Positions 38,697 through 48,204 are shown, numbered from the stretch's first letter. The stretch is 64,000 bases of DNA from Shewanella sp. Isolate11 (GCF_022398315.1 NZ_JAKEVF010000002.1:595279-659278), one strand, 5' to 3'. The notes: a model not told the origin generated them from the sequence alone. Numbers and translations: made by a program.

Positions 38697-40955
38697 TTAC
38701 AACGAGCTATAACGTTCACGCAGACGCTGTCTAACCACCTCGGCAATGGTGTTAAACAAGAAGGTGAAGATAAACAGTACAAAAGCAGCAAGGAACAGTA
38801 CGCGATAATGCGAACTACCAATGGCGGACTCAGGCATTTCAACCGCAATGTTAGCAGCCAAGGTACGCATGCCCTCAAAAACACTCCATTCCATGATCGC
38901 TGTGTTACCCGTGGCCATTAATACAATCATGGTTTCACCTACAGCCCGACCCAGCCCCATCATCACCGCAGAGAAAATACCTGGACTAGCAGTTAATAGC
39001 ACTACGCGCGTCAGCGTCTGCCAGTTTGTTGCGCCCAGCGCCAAACTACCGTTAGACAAATGACGTGGTACAGAGAACACCGCATCTTCGGCAATAGAGA
39101 AAATGGTCGGAATAACCGCGAAGCCCATGGCAATACCTACAACCAGAGCGTTGCGCTGATCGAAAGTAATACCCAGTTCGTTAGTGATAAATAAGCGAGT
39201 ATCGCCACCGAAGAAAACCACTTCGATAGTTGGGCTGATATAGAAAGCAAACCAACCGATAAAGATGATCACCGGCAGCAACATCAACTCCTGATACACT
39301 TCAGGCAAACGCTGCTTCCATACTGCGGGCAAGTTATGCCAAGCAAATGCCGTCAGCAATATGCCGATAGGCAACATCAATATGAGCATGATAATGCCCG
39401 GCAAATGATCTTCGATTAAGGGGGCTAACCACAGTCCGGCCAAAAAGCCCAAAATGACCGTTGGCAAGGCTTCCATGATCTCAATCGTAGGTTTAACGAT
39501 TGAACGTACCTTAGGTGACATAAAGTAAGCAGTGTAAATCGCGCCTGCAATGGCTAATGGCGTTGCAAACAACATGGCATACAGTGCGGCTTTTAGGGTA
39601 CCAAATGCTAATGGCATCAAACTTAACTTGGCTTCGAAATCATCTGAGCCAGAAGTCGACTGCCATACGTATTTGGGCTCTGGATAACCTTCATACCACA
39701 CCTTTTCCCACATCGCGCTCCACGACACTTCAGGGTGGCTATTTTCAACCGAGAACAGATGAAGTTTATCGCCCGCTTCAACCACAATGGCATTAGAGCG
39801 AGGACTAAAGCCCATTACTCCAGGTTGTTTCAGATCGAATGTTTTAGAAAACAATTTACGCTGACTGGTGGTGTAAAGCAGATTGAGTTCACCCGAATCA
39901 CTCACGGTTGCGAAACTCTTACGATAAAACTCGCTGGCGATACGTTTTACGCCATCTTTGTTTTTGAATTCGCGGATCTCTTGATATTGACGCCCATTCT
40001 CACCATTAACCTGAAAATATTGCAGAATAAGGCCATCGTCATAGCTGACAAGCAATGAGCTGGCACCGGCTAACAAAGACACATCGGTTACTTTGGCCTT
40101 GGTGCGTTCTAGTTGGATCACTTGATCTAATGAAATATCACCGACTTCACGGATATCATAGACATACAGACGACCAGCTGAGCGAAGTAGCAATTGACGC
40201 TGATTCGGCGTCATCAATTGTTGATCAACTTGCAAAGGCGCATCTTTAATCACCTCAGAAGTCGCTTCCCACTCAACTTCTTCGGTCATCATGTTTTCTT
40301 CACCTTCGTGACGAGTCACATGCCAACGGCCTGATGTATCTCGATAAGCGAAGCTCATCTTGTCTGAGGCATACACAAAACTCAGTTGATTCAGGGGGAG
40401 TCCACTATCATTAACTTGTAAGGGAGCCTCTCCTAATGGAAAACGTAAATTTGGCGTAATTAAACGCTTATCATTTGGGTACGTAACAGAAAAATTCACG
40501 CCTGCAATAATCACTTGGCCATTAGAAAGTCCGAAAGCAAAACGCTGTTCACTTGGCATGGCGGCAACACTGCTGACAATCGAAACACCAGCCGGAAGTT
40601 TGATGTCACTCTCGTTAACTAAGTGTCCTGTGCTGGCACTGTAAAACGAAACCTTACCATCGGTAGCGACACGATAGAGGAGCTCATTTTGTTCATCGCT
40701 ACCCACCATCAAGGTCGGCACGGTTTTATCTTGAATATCAGCACTCATGACAGGTGCTACATCGGCACCGTCAAATATTGGCTTAACGACATAAAGCAGA
40801 TAGAAAAAAATCAGCAGCAAAGCAACAAACACCATAGTACCGCCGAGCGTAACTCCATATTGAGTAAGTTTGTCTTTGACCGCTCTTCGATTTGAGCCTT
40901 TAGCCGTCAACAGACTTTTTGCTGTAGAACCAGGTTGAGTGACCTGAGCTTCCAT
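38697..40955 (-). CDS. pstC: Phosphate ABC transporter permease PstC, extended form
   Basis: A 752-residue protein with an N-terminal helix (about 35-60), a roughly 370-residue extracytoplasmic beta-propeller-like region (repeats such as LLVSYDDGLILQYF), then a PstC permease core with several transmembrane helices and the loop LGATNWQTLTRVVLLTASPGI. E. coli PstC has about 319 residues and no such domain. The added region could dock the phosphate-binding protein or sense the envelope; that is inference. It is the first gene of the operon, behind a Pho-box-like promoter. Confidence 0.9.
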   Translation of the reverse strand: MEAQVTQPGSTAKSLLTAKGSNRRAVKDKLTQYGVTLGGTMVFVALLLIFFYLLYVVKPIFDGADVAPVMSADIQDKTVPTLMVGSDEQNELLYRVATDGKVSFYSASTGHLVNESDIKLPAGVSIVSSVAAMPSEQRFAFGLSNGQVIIAGVNFSVTYPNDKRLITPNLRFPLGEAPLQVNDSGLPLNQLSFVYASDKMSFAYRDTSGRWHVTRHEGEENMMTEEVEWEATSEVIKDAPLQVDQQLMTPNQRQLLLRSAGRLYVYDIREVGDISLDQVIQLERTKAKVTDVSLLAGASSLLVSYDDGLILQYFQVNGENGRQYQEIREFKNKDGVKRIASEFYRKSFATVSDSGELNLLYTTSQRKLFSKTFDLKQPGVMGFSPRSNAIVVEAGDKLHLFSVENSHPEVSWSAMWEKVWYEGYPEPKYVWQSTSGSDDFEAKLSLMPLAFGTLKAALYAMLFATPLAIAGAIYTAYFMSPKVRSIVKPTIEIMEALPTVILGFLAGLWLAPLIEDHLPGIIMLILMLPIGILLTAFAWHNLPAVWKQRLPEVYQELMLLPVIIFIGWFAFYISPTIEVVFFGGDTRLFITNELGITFDQRNALVVGIAMGFAVIPTIFSIAEDAVFSVPRHLSNGSLALGATNWQTLTRVVLLTASPGIFSAVMMGLGRAVGETMIVLMATGNTAIMEWSVFEGMRTLAANIAVEMPESAIGSSHYRVLFLAAFVLFIFTFLFNTIAEVVRQRLRERYSSL

Positions 40956-41069
40956 TAAGAACCTCGTTTTATTCTTATTTAAGAAAGTTGTTAAGAGTTT
41001 TCGCTGGGATTGTCGTTTCAGCTATGTTAACTATAGTGAAATACAACGACCCCATTTCTGACTTTCGAG

Positions 41070-41092
41070 ATTATATGACGCAAAGATGACAC
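41070..41092 (-). promoter_or_regulatory. Pho-box-like promoter of pstCAB-phoU
   Basis: On the minus strand GTGTCAT-CTTT-GCGTCAT gives two PhoB half-sites (consensus CTGTCAT) with the correct 11-base period, and the next bases form a perfect -10 TATAAT at 41075-41070. A weaker third half-site lies upstream. The -10 abuts the box more closely than in E. coli pho promoters, so the exact layout is uncertain. Confidence 0.6.
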
Positions 41093-41142
41093 TAATGTTA
41101 CAACAGACAAATGTCATCAATTACTTATGGAGCTTTAGTGAA

Positions 41143-41640
41143 ATGTTACGATATTTAGTTACCTTACAAGTGACCGATAGAACCGGATTAGTCGAACAGA
41201 TAGCCCATATCGTTAGCCGACACGGAGGTCACTGGCTCGATTCAGAATTACGTCATCTCGATGGTATCTTTGCGGCGATTTTATTACTTGAAGTACCCGC
41301 CGCCAATTGGGAAACCTTGCTTGAAAACTTAGAGTGTATAGAAGGCCTCAGCCTAACTTACATCAAAACCAGTCGCGCTATGACTCCAGCCAAATGTAAA
41401 CACTACTCGTTAGTAGCCTATGATAGACCTGGCTTAGTTCATGATATTTCAAATAAAATTAGCGATCTAGGTATCAACATCGAAAAGCTCTCTACCAACT
41501 ACGAAAGTGCCAGCCACACCGGCGTACTCTTGTTTCGTGCCAACTTCAATTTAAATATGCCCGATGACGCTATGGAGCAAAAACTCACCCAAGCCCTCTA
41601 CTCTATCGGTGATGATGTCGTGCTCGATGTCTTAGATTAA
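41143..41640 (+). CDS. ACT-domain regulator (GcvR-like)
   Basis: A 165-residue protein of two tandem ACT domains: the first starts MLRYLVTLQVTDRTGLVEQIA, the second HYSLVAYDRPGLVHDISNKI. This is the GcvR layout, a glycine-responsive partner of GcvA in enterics, though other ACT-repeat proteins look alike. The ATG at 41143 with GGAG ten bases before is preferred; the longer frame reaches back into the pst promoter. It is divergent from pstC with no obvious functional link. Confidence 0.8.
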   Translation: MLRYLVTLQVTDRTGLVEQIAHIVSRHGGHWLDSELRHLDGIFAAILLLEVPAANWETLLENLECIEGLSLTYIKTSRAMTPAKCKHYSLVAYDRPGLVHDISNKISDLGINIEKLSTNYESASHTGVLLFRANFNLNMPDDAMEQKLTQALYSIGDDVVLDVLD

Positions 41641-41670
41641 CCCCTTAAACACAACTTTTACCATTTACAT

Positions 41671-41690
41671 GCCCTGCTATCATGCAGGGC
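41671..41690. terminator. Hairpin after the ACT-domain gene
   Basis: A perfect seven-bp stem GCCCTGC / GCAGGGC with loop TATCAT lies 30 bases past the stop. The tract after it (TGTACTATTT) is only partly T-rich, so termination may be weak. Confidence 0.55.
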
Positions 41691-41851
41691 TGTACTATTT
41701 AAAGCCATTTGCCGCTGATAAGAGCAAGCAAAACAACCCATTACAAATGGCTCAAAAACAGCTAACACTATCTGATATACTTCAATTAATGATAATAATA
41801 ACCTGCTGAATTAGTTTAATTTTCAAACAGCTTAAAATTTTTGGAACTCAA

Positions 41852-42685
41852 ATGTCTAATGCCCCCATTACTGGAAACATCCGCAAGATGCGGTCCAGTC
41901 TCGACGCAAATGGTCAAGTGAACTATCAACTGCCATTATCGGAACATCTGGTAGAAATGAATCCGCTGATAGGTCAACAGATCACCCTTACCCATACCGG
42001 TAATATCTATTGTTGTAATTGCAATAAAAAAACCAAGAAGAGTTTCTCCCAAGGCCACTGCTTTGTGTGCATGAAAAAACTCGCCAGCTGCGACATGTGC
42101 ATTATGAAACCCGAAACTTGCCACTTCGCACAGGGCACTTGCCGCGAACCACAGTGGGGAGAAGATAACTGTTTCGTTCCTCATTATGTATATCTGTCTA
42201 ACACTTCAGGGCTCAAGGTTGGCATCACCCGTCATACGCAGTTGCCAACCCGCTGGATAGACCAAGGTGCGACCCAAGGCTTGCCTATTCTTAAAGTTTC
42301 AAGCCGTCAGTTATCTGGATTAGTGGAAGTGGAACTGGCCAAAATGATTGCTGATAAGACCAATTGGCGCACCATGCTAAAAGGCAATGCCGAGCCGCTA
42401 GATTTAACGGTTCAGGCCAATGAATTATTGCCGCAAATTGAAACCCGGTTGCATGAATTGGCAATGGAACATGGTGAATACGCGATTGAGCGACTTAACG
42501 AGTCGATTGTGGATATCGATTATCCAGTTAGCGAATTTCCGAGTAAAATTGCATCACATAACTTTGATAAAAACCCTGTGGTCAGTGGCACATTAATGGG
42601 AATTAAAGGCCAATATCTGATTTTTGATACTGGGGTGATCAACCTAAGAAAATTCACATCATACGAGATCAGCGTTACGGCATAA
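41852..42685 (+). CDS. DUF2797 cysteine-rich protein
   Basis: A 277-residue member of DUF2797, of unknown function. Residues about 52-103 hold a dense cysteine cluster (YCCNC, CFVCM, CDMCIMKPETCHF, GTC) that looks like a metal-binding or zinc-ribbon-like module. Next comes VYLSNTSGLKVGITR, resembling the core of GIY-YIG nucleases, but I do not see a full nuclease active site. The ATG is preceded only by a weak GGAA. It has its own terminator and no obvious partner. Confidence 0.8.
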   Translation: MSNAPITGNIRKMRSSLDANGQVNYQLPLSEHLVEMNPLIGQQITLTHTGNIYCCNCNKKTKKSFSQGHCFVCMKKLASCDMCIMKPETCHFAQGTCREPQWGEDNCFVPHYVYLSNTSGLKVGITRHTQLPTRWIDQGATQGLPILKVSSRQLSGLVEVELAKMIADKTNWRTMLKGNAEPLDLTVQANELLPQIETRLHELAMEHGEYAIERLNESIVDIDYPVSEFPSKIASHNFDKNPVVSGTLMGIKGQYLIFDTGVINLRKFTSYEISVTA

Positions 42686-42740
42686 TAAAAGCTGTCGGCT
42701 AAGTCGTTTCTATACTTCACTCAGCCAAAATTCGAATATC

Positions 42741-42767
42741 AAAAAGGCGCCGTCGGCGCCTTTTCTT
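42741..42767. terminator. Bidirectional Rho-independent terminator
   Basis: Stem AAAAGGCGCC / GGCGCCTTTT with loop GTC-like, between the converging DUF2797 and DUF2541 genes. Confidence 0.85.
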
Positions 42768-42822
42768 GTAATATTGGGATTTACCAGTTAAGCATCAAAG
42801 TCAGTGACTTTAGCAAGTTAGA

Positions 42823-43275
42823 CTAATCCGATTTATCATCCGCCTTACGGCCTAATACTTCGATCTTGCCTTTTTTAGATACTCCTACCAACCCTAGCTT
42901 CTGATTACCAACACTATCATAACTAAGTTCAATACTGCTGATGGTCGACTCTCCTTTGGGAACTGATATGGCTCGGCTGGACATGCCTTCAGTAAGTACA
43001 CCTAAATTATCGACACTCTTAGATTCACCATCTTTCATATTAATCACGACTTGCTTAAGATTAACCGTACCTTGAGTACATTTAAGCTTAATGCTATCGA
43101 CTTTTTTCTCACTGTTGTGAGGCTTAACCGTATCAACTTCAGCCTTATAATCCACAGTTTTTTCGGCGATTGTGATCCAATCATCGGCTGCAAATGCCAA
43201 CATTGTGGTAAGACTCATCGCTAACGTTAAACATAAAATCGCTGATTGTTTAGCAATCTGTTTCATCTGACTCAT
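42823..43275 (-). CDS. DUF2541 periplasmic protein
   Basis: A 150-residue exported protein. The signal peptide ends near AFA-29, followed by the DUF2541 pattern (WITIAEKTVDYKAEVDTV, SIKLKCTQGTVNLKQVVINM) with alternating beta strands. It resembles E. coli YaaI. The function is unknown. GGAGG stands five bases before the ATG, a strong ribosome site. It follows the lipoprotein gene by 24 bases on the same strand, so the two probably form an operon. Confidence 0.8.
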   Translation of the reverse strand: MSQMKQIAKQSAILCLTLAMSLTTMLAFAADDWITIAEKTVDYKAEVDTVKPHNSEKKVDSIKLKCTQGTVNLKQVVINMKDGESKSVDNLGVLTEGMSSRAISVPKGESTISSIELSYDSVGNQKLGLVGVSKKGKIEVLGRKADDKSD

Positions 43276-43299
43276 ACAAGCCTCCTTGACCCTTTGAGC

Positions 43300-43878
43300 T
43301 TAATCGCGGTTGGGTAAAGCTGCCAACATATTGTGCATTAAATGATGCAGTCGCTCAGAACTTTCATCTAAATGCTGCTCAAGATCGGTAAAACCTTGAG
43401 CAAGCACTTTCCAACGAGGGCGAACCTCATTAGCAGCAAACAACATTAACAACACCGAACTTTTCTCATACTCACTCATGTCAACGCCCTGCTCTGAGAG
43501 CCCAGCCACCATTCCGGTATCTTGTAAAATTTGTGCATCACTGAGCTGAGACTCAAATGCCACACCGAAACCAATCAAAAAATCCGGCATATCCTGTGGA
43601 TGCACATGCTGATAGCCTTTGGTCATCATGGTATCGATAATTGCCTGCTGCATACGATGCATTAACGCATTACTATCCACCGTATTATCAACGGCTAACT
43701 TACTAAAGTTTGGATGTAAGGCAAAACGTTGGTTATCGGAGGAGATAAAGCTTATATCGCCACTGGCCACCGTCATAATACGTTCGGTTTGTACTTGACT
43801 CTTTTGCTTGGATTGAGGCTCGGTGACACATGCCGTTAGCAATAACAGGGGTAACAATATTGCTGAGGGTTTAACCAT
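43300..43878 (-). CDS. Lipoprotein, probably DUF4136-like
   Basis: A 192-residue lipoprotein with signal MVKPSAILLPLLLLTAC and a lipobox LTAC at Cys17. The mature part shows the DUF4136 trend (YQHVHPQDMPDFLIGFGV, central helix, RPRWKVLAQGF). The start at 43878 gives a normal lipoprotein signal, but its AAGGA is about 13 bases upstream; an in-frame ATG four codons earlier is directly adjacent to that AAGG. The function is unknown. It is cotranscribed with the DUF2541 gene downstream. Confidence 0.72.
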   Translation of the reverse strand: MVKPSAILLPLLLLTACVTEPQSKQKSQVQTERIMTVASGDISFISSDNQRFALHPNFSKLAVDNTVDSNALMHRMQQAIIDTMMTKGYQHVHPQDMPDFLIGFGVAFESQLSDAQILQDTGMVAGLSEQGVDMSEYEKSSVLLMLFAANEVRPRWKVLAQGFTDLEQHLDESSERLHHLMHNMLAALPNRD

Positions 43879-44169
43879 AATAAAACGCATCCTTGTCCAA
43901 TGAATTAGCGAGATGATCATATCAAATAATGACCCAATCTCGGCATTTATAATCAAAATAATACTTAAAATAGCAATGCAAATGTTTGATTGCGAGTCAT
44001 TTTCTTATATCACTCCCTAAATGACCATACTATTGAAAACAGTAACAAACTAATATCGAATGAATATCAGTCAGTTATAATCACCACGATTAAATATCAT
44101 TTTTTACTGGCAAGGAATTATATTGTCAGGGATGATATAGCCCTTATTTTGAGTAAATTGATCTATTCC

Positions 44170-44766
44170 ATGGAACTTATCTTCGCCATTGCGCTGTTTG
44201 CCTTCTCATCAGGCATTACCCCAGGCCCGAATAACATTATGTTAATGACCTCTGGAGTCAACTTCGGCATCAAGCCTAGCTTGCCACATCTCGCAGGCAT
44301 CTGTATTGGTTTCCCTTGCATGGTCTTGGCCATTGGCCTTGGGCTAAGCACCCTGTTTCAACATTACCCGGTATTACATCTGATCATCAAATATGTCGGT
44401 ATCACTTATCTACTTTATCTAGCTTGGCTTATCGCCAATAGCAGCAATAAAATGGAAGGAAAACAAACCAATAAGCCTTTGAGTTTTATTCAAGCAGCTG
44501 CATTTCAATGGGTGAATCCTAAGGGCTGGATCATGGCTGTGGGCGCCGTGGCGACCTTTACCCACATCGATCAACCTTTAACACCGCAAGTGCTGACCAT
44601 CGCCAGTGTATTTTTTAGTGTGGCCTTTCCTTGTGCCATCGTTTGGCTTGGTTTTGGGGTAGCACTAAAGCGGCTACTTAAAAACCAAAAGCAACAACAA
44701 TGGTTTAATATCTCCATGGCACTCTTGCTAGTGCTGTCTATCATCCCTATGATCGCCCCTCACTAG
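44170..44766 (+). CDS. LysE/RhtB-family amino-acid exporter
   Basis: A 198-residue inner-membrane exporter with five or six hydrophobic segments. The family start FAFSSGITPGPNNIMLMTSG and the later motif AAAFQWVNPKGWIMAVGA are typical of LysE/RhtB transporters. The substrate is unknown. The chosen ATG at 44170 fits the family; the frame runs 60 codons further upstream in AT-rich sequence that does not look coding. No good ribosome site is seen. The DUF1415 gene follows after ten bases. Confidence 0.87.
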   Translation: MELIFAIALFAFSSGITPGPNNIMLMTSGVNFGIKPSLPHLAGICIGFPCMVLAIGLGLSTLFQHYPVLHLIIKYVGITYLLYLAWLIANSSNKMEGKQTNKPLSFIQAAAFQWVNPKGWIMAVGAVATFTHIDQPLTPQVLTIASVFFSVAFPCAIVWLGFGVALKRLLKNQKQQQWFNISMALLLVLSIIPMIAPH

Positions 44767-44776
44767 TGGAGATAAC

Positions 44777-45355
44777 ATGAGCCTGCAACGTCCAGCCAAC
44801 GATGAATTTACCCAAGCAATAGCGACTGAAATGGAACACTGGGTCGAAATAGTCATCATGAAATACAATATCTGCCCTTTCGCTCGCAAAGAAGTATTGG
44901 CCAACAGTATTCGTTATCTTGTTATTGAAGCCCATAAGCTAGATCAAGTGTTATCGGAGCTAATTAGCGAATGTCAGTTTTTAGACCAGCACCCAGAAAT
45001 CGAAACCAGCTTATTCATTCTACCGCGTGGTTTTGAAGGATTTTATCTCTATCTCGATTTGGTCGATATTGCCAACGATCTACTGATAGAACAAGGCTAT
45101 GAAGGGATTTATCAGTTAGCCAGTTTTCATCCCGACTATTGTTTCGATGGCGAGGCACAAGATAGCCCGACCAATTACACCAATCGCGCGCCTTACCCGA
45201 CATTGCACATCATACGTGAAGCCAGTATGGAGCTTGCATTAGCACAATATGATGCTCCAGAATCGATCCCCGAACGCAATATCGCCTTCGCCGAACGTAA
45301 AGGCAGTCAGTTTTTTATCGATCTTTTAGCACGCTGTAAACCACAACAGCATTAG
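44777..45355 (+). CDS. DUF1415 protein
   Basis: A 192-residue cytosolic protein of DUF1415. Key phrases are WVEIVIMKYNICPFARKE, FILPRGFEGFYLYLDLVD, and ASFHPDYCFDGEAQDSPTNYTNRAPYP split by short gaps. The function is unknown. GGAGATAAC precedes the ATG. It sits between the LysE-type exporter (10-base gap) and rnhA (11-base gap), so the three genes probably share a transcript. Confidence 0.85.
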   Translation: MSLQRPANDEFTQAIATEMEHWVEIVIMKYNICPFARKEVLANSIRYLVIEAHKLDQVLSELISECQFLDQHPEIETSLFILPRGFEGFYLYLDLVDIANDLLIEQGYEGIYQLASFHPDYCFDGEAQDSPTNYTNRAPYPTLHIIREASMELALAQYDAPESIPERNIAFAERKGSQFFIDLLARCKPQQH

Positions 45356-45366
45356 AAAGGAGTCAC

Positions 45367-46128
45367 ATGGCCACTAAATATTATGTTGTCTGGGCTGGAC
45401 GTGAAACCGGTATTTTCACCAGTTGGCCACAGACAAAAGCCTTAGTCGATGGCTTTGCTGGTGCCAAATACAGATCCTTTAAAACCGAAGCTGAAGCTAA
45501 AGCCGCGTTTAACCGAGGCAGTGGCGCAGCATCGACAGCAAAAGCCTCAACAAGCAAAACACCTACCGCCAAATCTGCAGCAAAAACCTCAGCGAATGCT
45601 GTCCCCGATAGCGATATCGATATTTATACCGATGGTGGCTGTGAGCCCAATCCCGGCAAGGCCGGCTCTGGCTTAGCCCTGTATCAACAAGGCGTATTAG
45701 CTGAGCTTTGGTATGGCCTCTACAATCCTACTGGCACTAACAATACCGCCGAGCTAAATGCCTTACATCAAGCATTACTGATGGCCGAAAATGCCCTTTC
45801 TCAAGGTAAAAGCGTGCATATTCATAGCGATTCTCAATACTCGCTTAATTGCGTCACTAATTGGGCCTACGGCTGGAAAGCCAAGGGCTGGAAGCGTAAA
45901 ACGGCTGGAGATATTGCTAACTTGGCCATTATTCAAGCCGCCCATGAAATCTATGACAAGTTAAAAGATAAACTCAAGATAAGCCATGTGGCCGCACATA
46001 TTGGCATAGAAGGAAATGAATTGGCTGACCGCATGTCTATCTATGCCATAGATCAGCAAACGACAGACTTTTGCCGCTATCCAGCCCCCTTTGCGCTTGA
46101 GGAAATATTGGCTCTTCACACTGGATAA
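45367..46128 (+). CDS. rnhA: Ribonuclease HI with N-terminal hybrid-binding domain
   Basis: A 253-residue RNase H1 that degrades RNA in RNA:DNA hybrids. Residues 1-50 form the hybrid-binding (viroplasmin-like) domain (KYYVVWAGRETGIFTSWPQ, YRSFKTEAEA); a Ser/Ala/Lys linker (51-80) leads to the catalytic domain with D89, E129, D155, H211 and D221, the full DEDD set. This two-domain form is unlike E. coli RnhA. AAGGAGTCAC stands before the ATG, a strong ribosome site. Confidence 0.93.
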   Translation: MATKYYVVWAGRETGIFTSWPQTKALVDGFAGAKYRSFKTEAEAKAAFNRGSGAASTAKASTSKTPTAKSAAKTSANAVPDSDIDIYTDGGCEPNPGKAGSGLALYQQGVLAELWYGLYNPTGTNNTAELNALHQALLMAENALSQGKSVHIHSDSQYSLNCVTNWAYGWKAKGWKRKTAGDIANLAIIQAAHEIYDKLKDKLKISHVAAHIGIEGNELADRMSIYAIDQQTTDFCRYPAPFALEEILALHTG

Positions 46129-46275
46129 ACACCGGCTAAAACCAGTAGCAGATTGTCTCCCCTAGAGGCAATCTGCCACTAACATGACTGCTCATCCTGT
46201 CTTAATTTAAATCTCACTCTTAATTTAAGTACCATCCTCAATTTATACCTCAGCCTTTTGGGCCTCAGCTTGAGA

Positions 46276-48063
46276 TTAACCATGAGAGCCGATATAACGC
46301 GCTCTTTTCTTATCTTTAAGCTTATGGGTATCCACCAGCACTAAACCATCGATACAATCACCAAAATCGGCATCAATGCCAAAATCCAAGAAGCGAACAC
46401 CGTTGTCTTCACATAACTCACCATATTGCTTATACAGTGCAGGGACGGCGCAGCCCATACTGGCAAGCGCCTGTTTAAGAAGGCAAAACTCCCCTTGATA
46501 ATCTAGCCCAGGAAACAGGCTTGCTAGTTCTTTTAGTCGGCTCTGGGTAAAGCGATAACCATTTTTAGCTTGGGCTAAACGTTCAATCGAAACAAAATGA
46601 GTTTGATAAAAATACACCAGCATCTCTTTCGCTCGCTCCGGTAAGCTATCGCTGATGGTTACAGGGCCGAACAGATAACGGTATTGCGGATGCTTAGCCA
46701 AATAGGCTCCTATTCCATACCAGAGATAATCTAAACTGCGTTTACCCCAACATTTGGGCTGTACAAAGCTGCGCCCTAATTCCAAACCTTGTTCGAAATA
46801 GGGAGTAAATGCCATCTGATATTCAAATAGTGATTGACTGTAAAGCCCCGCATCGGCCTGTACTTGATACAAAGATTGGGCGCTAGCAAAGCGATAGGCT
46901 CCAACAATCTCTAACGCCTGAGTATCCCAAAGTACCAAATGCAGATAATGCGCATCATATTGATCGATATCGCGGCGCTTTCCACTGCCTTCCCCCACGG
47001 CGCGAAAGGCAATTTCACGTAAACGCCCTATCTCTCGCATAATGGGATTGCTCTCGCTGTGGCGATAAAGATAGATCTGCTTATTATCTTGAGTACAGCC
47101 CAAAAGCTCACAGCCAGATAAGGCTTCGATGAGATCAGCACGAGACTCTGGATGCGCAATCGCATTTTGAGTAGTAAATAAAGGGCTACGATTCTTACCA
47201 ATACGATAAAGATGATTCTTCAGCAACTTAACCTGAGTTTTCAAAGGGAAGTCACTGCTAGCAACCTCTTCTTTAGGGATCAACTGACCGATTTTTATCG
47301 GCATAGTACGCTTAGCCTGTTTAAACATCTCTTTCACCAATAGCAAGGTTGCTAAAGGCTTATACAACATGGACACACCATAAAAAGTAGCCGAGTTTCG
47401 TCCATCGGCGAACATCGGCAGCAACGGTGCCTGACAGGCTTTAGCGATTTTAATAAACCCCGAATGCCAACGGAGATCGCGTACACCACTGGGCCTTAAA
47501 CGCGACACTTCTCCTGACGGGAAAATTAATACCGCGCCTTCATTCTTAAGATGTTGATGTATGTTATTAAGATGCTGTTTCGGCGTACCACCGGTCATGT
47601 TTCTCACTGGCAGCAATAATGAATGCAGCGGCGCTAAGGTCATCAACAATTCATTGGCGACCACTTTGATATCGGGACGGACTTGGCTAATTAATTTAAT
47701 CATCGCCAACGCGTCGAGTGACCCTATGGGATGATTAGCGTAAATCACTACCCGCCCTTCATGAGGAATATTTTCTATCTCACTGCTCGGCACGCTATAG
47801 GTAAAATTAAAGCTGGCGAGGACCAGCTCAATAAAGTCGACCCCTTTATGATAGGCAAACTCTTGCGTTAACTGTTGGCACTCTTTTTCCATCAAAAAAT
47901 AGCGCAGTAAAGCTTTGGTCGGTGTCGCTAACCAAGGTGATTGATTCAGTTTAGGCAGATTGTTTGACACCACATCATCGACGCTAAAGATAAGATTAGA
48001 TTCTGAGTGGTTTATCGAGGCTATTTCAGCTTTTGCGTCCGTTTTTAGCAGGGTATTTTGCAT
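46276..48063 (-). CDS. Two-domain acyltransferase, OlsF-like (PlsC + GNAT/hemolysin domains)
   Basis: A 595-residue fusion. The N-terminal part (about 60-310) is a PlsC-type O-acyltransferase with the HX4D motif NHPIGSLD near residue 110, followed by FPSGEVSRLRP. The C-terminal half (about 320-560) is a GNAT-like N-acyltransferase of the OlsB/hemolysin group (YRHSESNPIMREIGRLREIAFR, ELGRSFVQPKCWGKRSLDYLWYGIGAYL). This is the architecture of OlsF, which makes ornithine lipids. The ATG at 48063 is preferred over a GTG four codons upstream. The product, ornithine or another aminolipid, is inferred. Confidence 0.75.
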   Translation of the reverse strand: MQNTLLKTDAKAEIASINHSESNLIFSVDDVVSNNLPKLNQSPWLATPTKALLRYFLMEKECQQLTQEFAYHKGVDFIELVLASFNFTYSVPSSEIENIPHEGRVVIYANHPIGSLDALAMIKLISQVRPDIKVVANELLMTLAPLHSLLLPVRNMTGGTPKQHLNNIHQHLKNEGAVLIFPSGEVSRLRPSGVRDLRWHSGFIKIAKACQAPLLPMFADGRNSATFYGVSMLYKPLATLLLVKEMFKQAKRTMPIKIGQLIPKEEVASSDFPLKTQVKLLKNHLYRIGKNRSPLFTTQNAIAHPESRADLIEALSGCELLGCTQDNKQIYLYRHSESNPIMREIGRLREIAFRAVGEGSGKRRDIDQYDAHYLHLVLWDTQALEIVGAYRFASAQSLYQVQADAGLYSQSLFEYQMAFTPYFEQGLELGRSFVQPKCWGKRSLDYLWYGIGAYLAKHPQYRYLFGPVTISDSLPERAKEMLVYFYQTHFVSIERLAQAKNGYRFTQSRLKELASLFPGLDYQGEFCLLKQALASMGCAVPALYKQYGELCEDNGVRFLDFGIDADFGDCIDGLVLVDTHKLKDKKRARYIGSHG

Positions 48064-48204
48064 CACCTTTCTCACTCTCTGATCACTTGAGTCTTTTCAT
48101 TTTTCACAGAGTAAGTAGCCAACTTGACTAACAGATGAAGCATTTATGACAACCAGATGACTAAACATTCCTCGAAGCCATCAATCTTGCTGCATTAAAA
48201 CGAA

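Noticed and set aside
41086..41142. Longer N terminus for the ACT-domain protein
   Set aside because: It would begin inside the pst promoter and adds residues before the conserved first strand MLRYLVTLQV.
43990..44169. Sixty-codon N-terminal extension of the LysE-family exporter
   Set aside because: The sequence is AT-rich and not family-like; LysE/RhtB proteins begin about where the ATG at 44170 lies.
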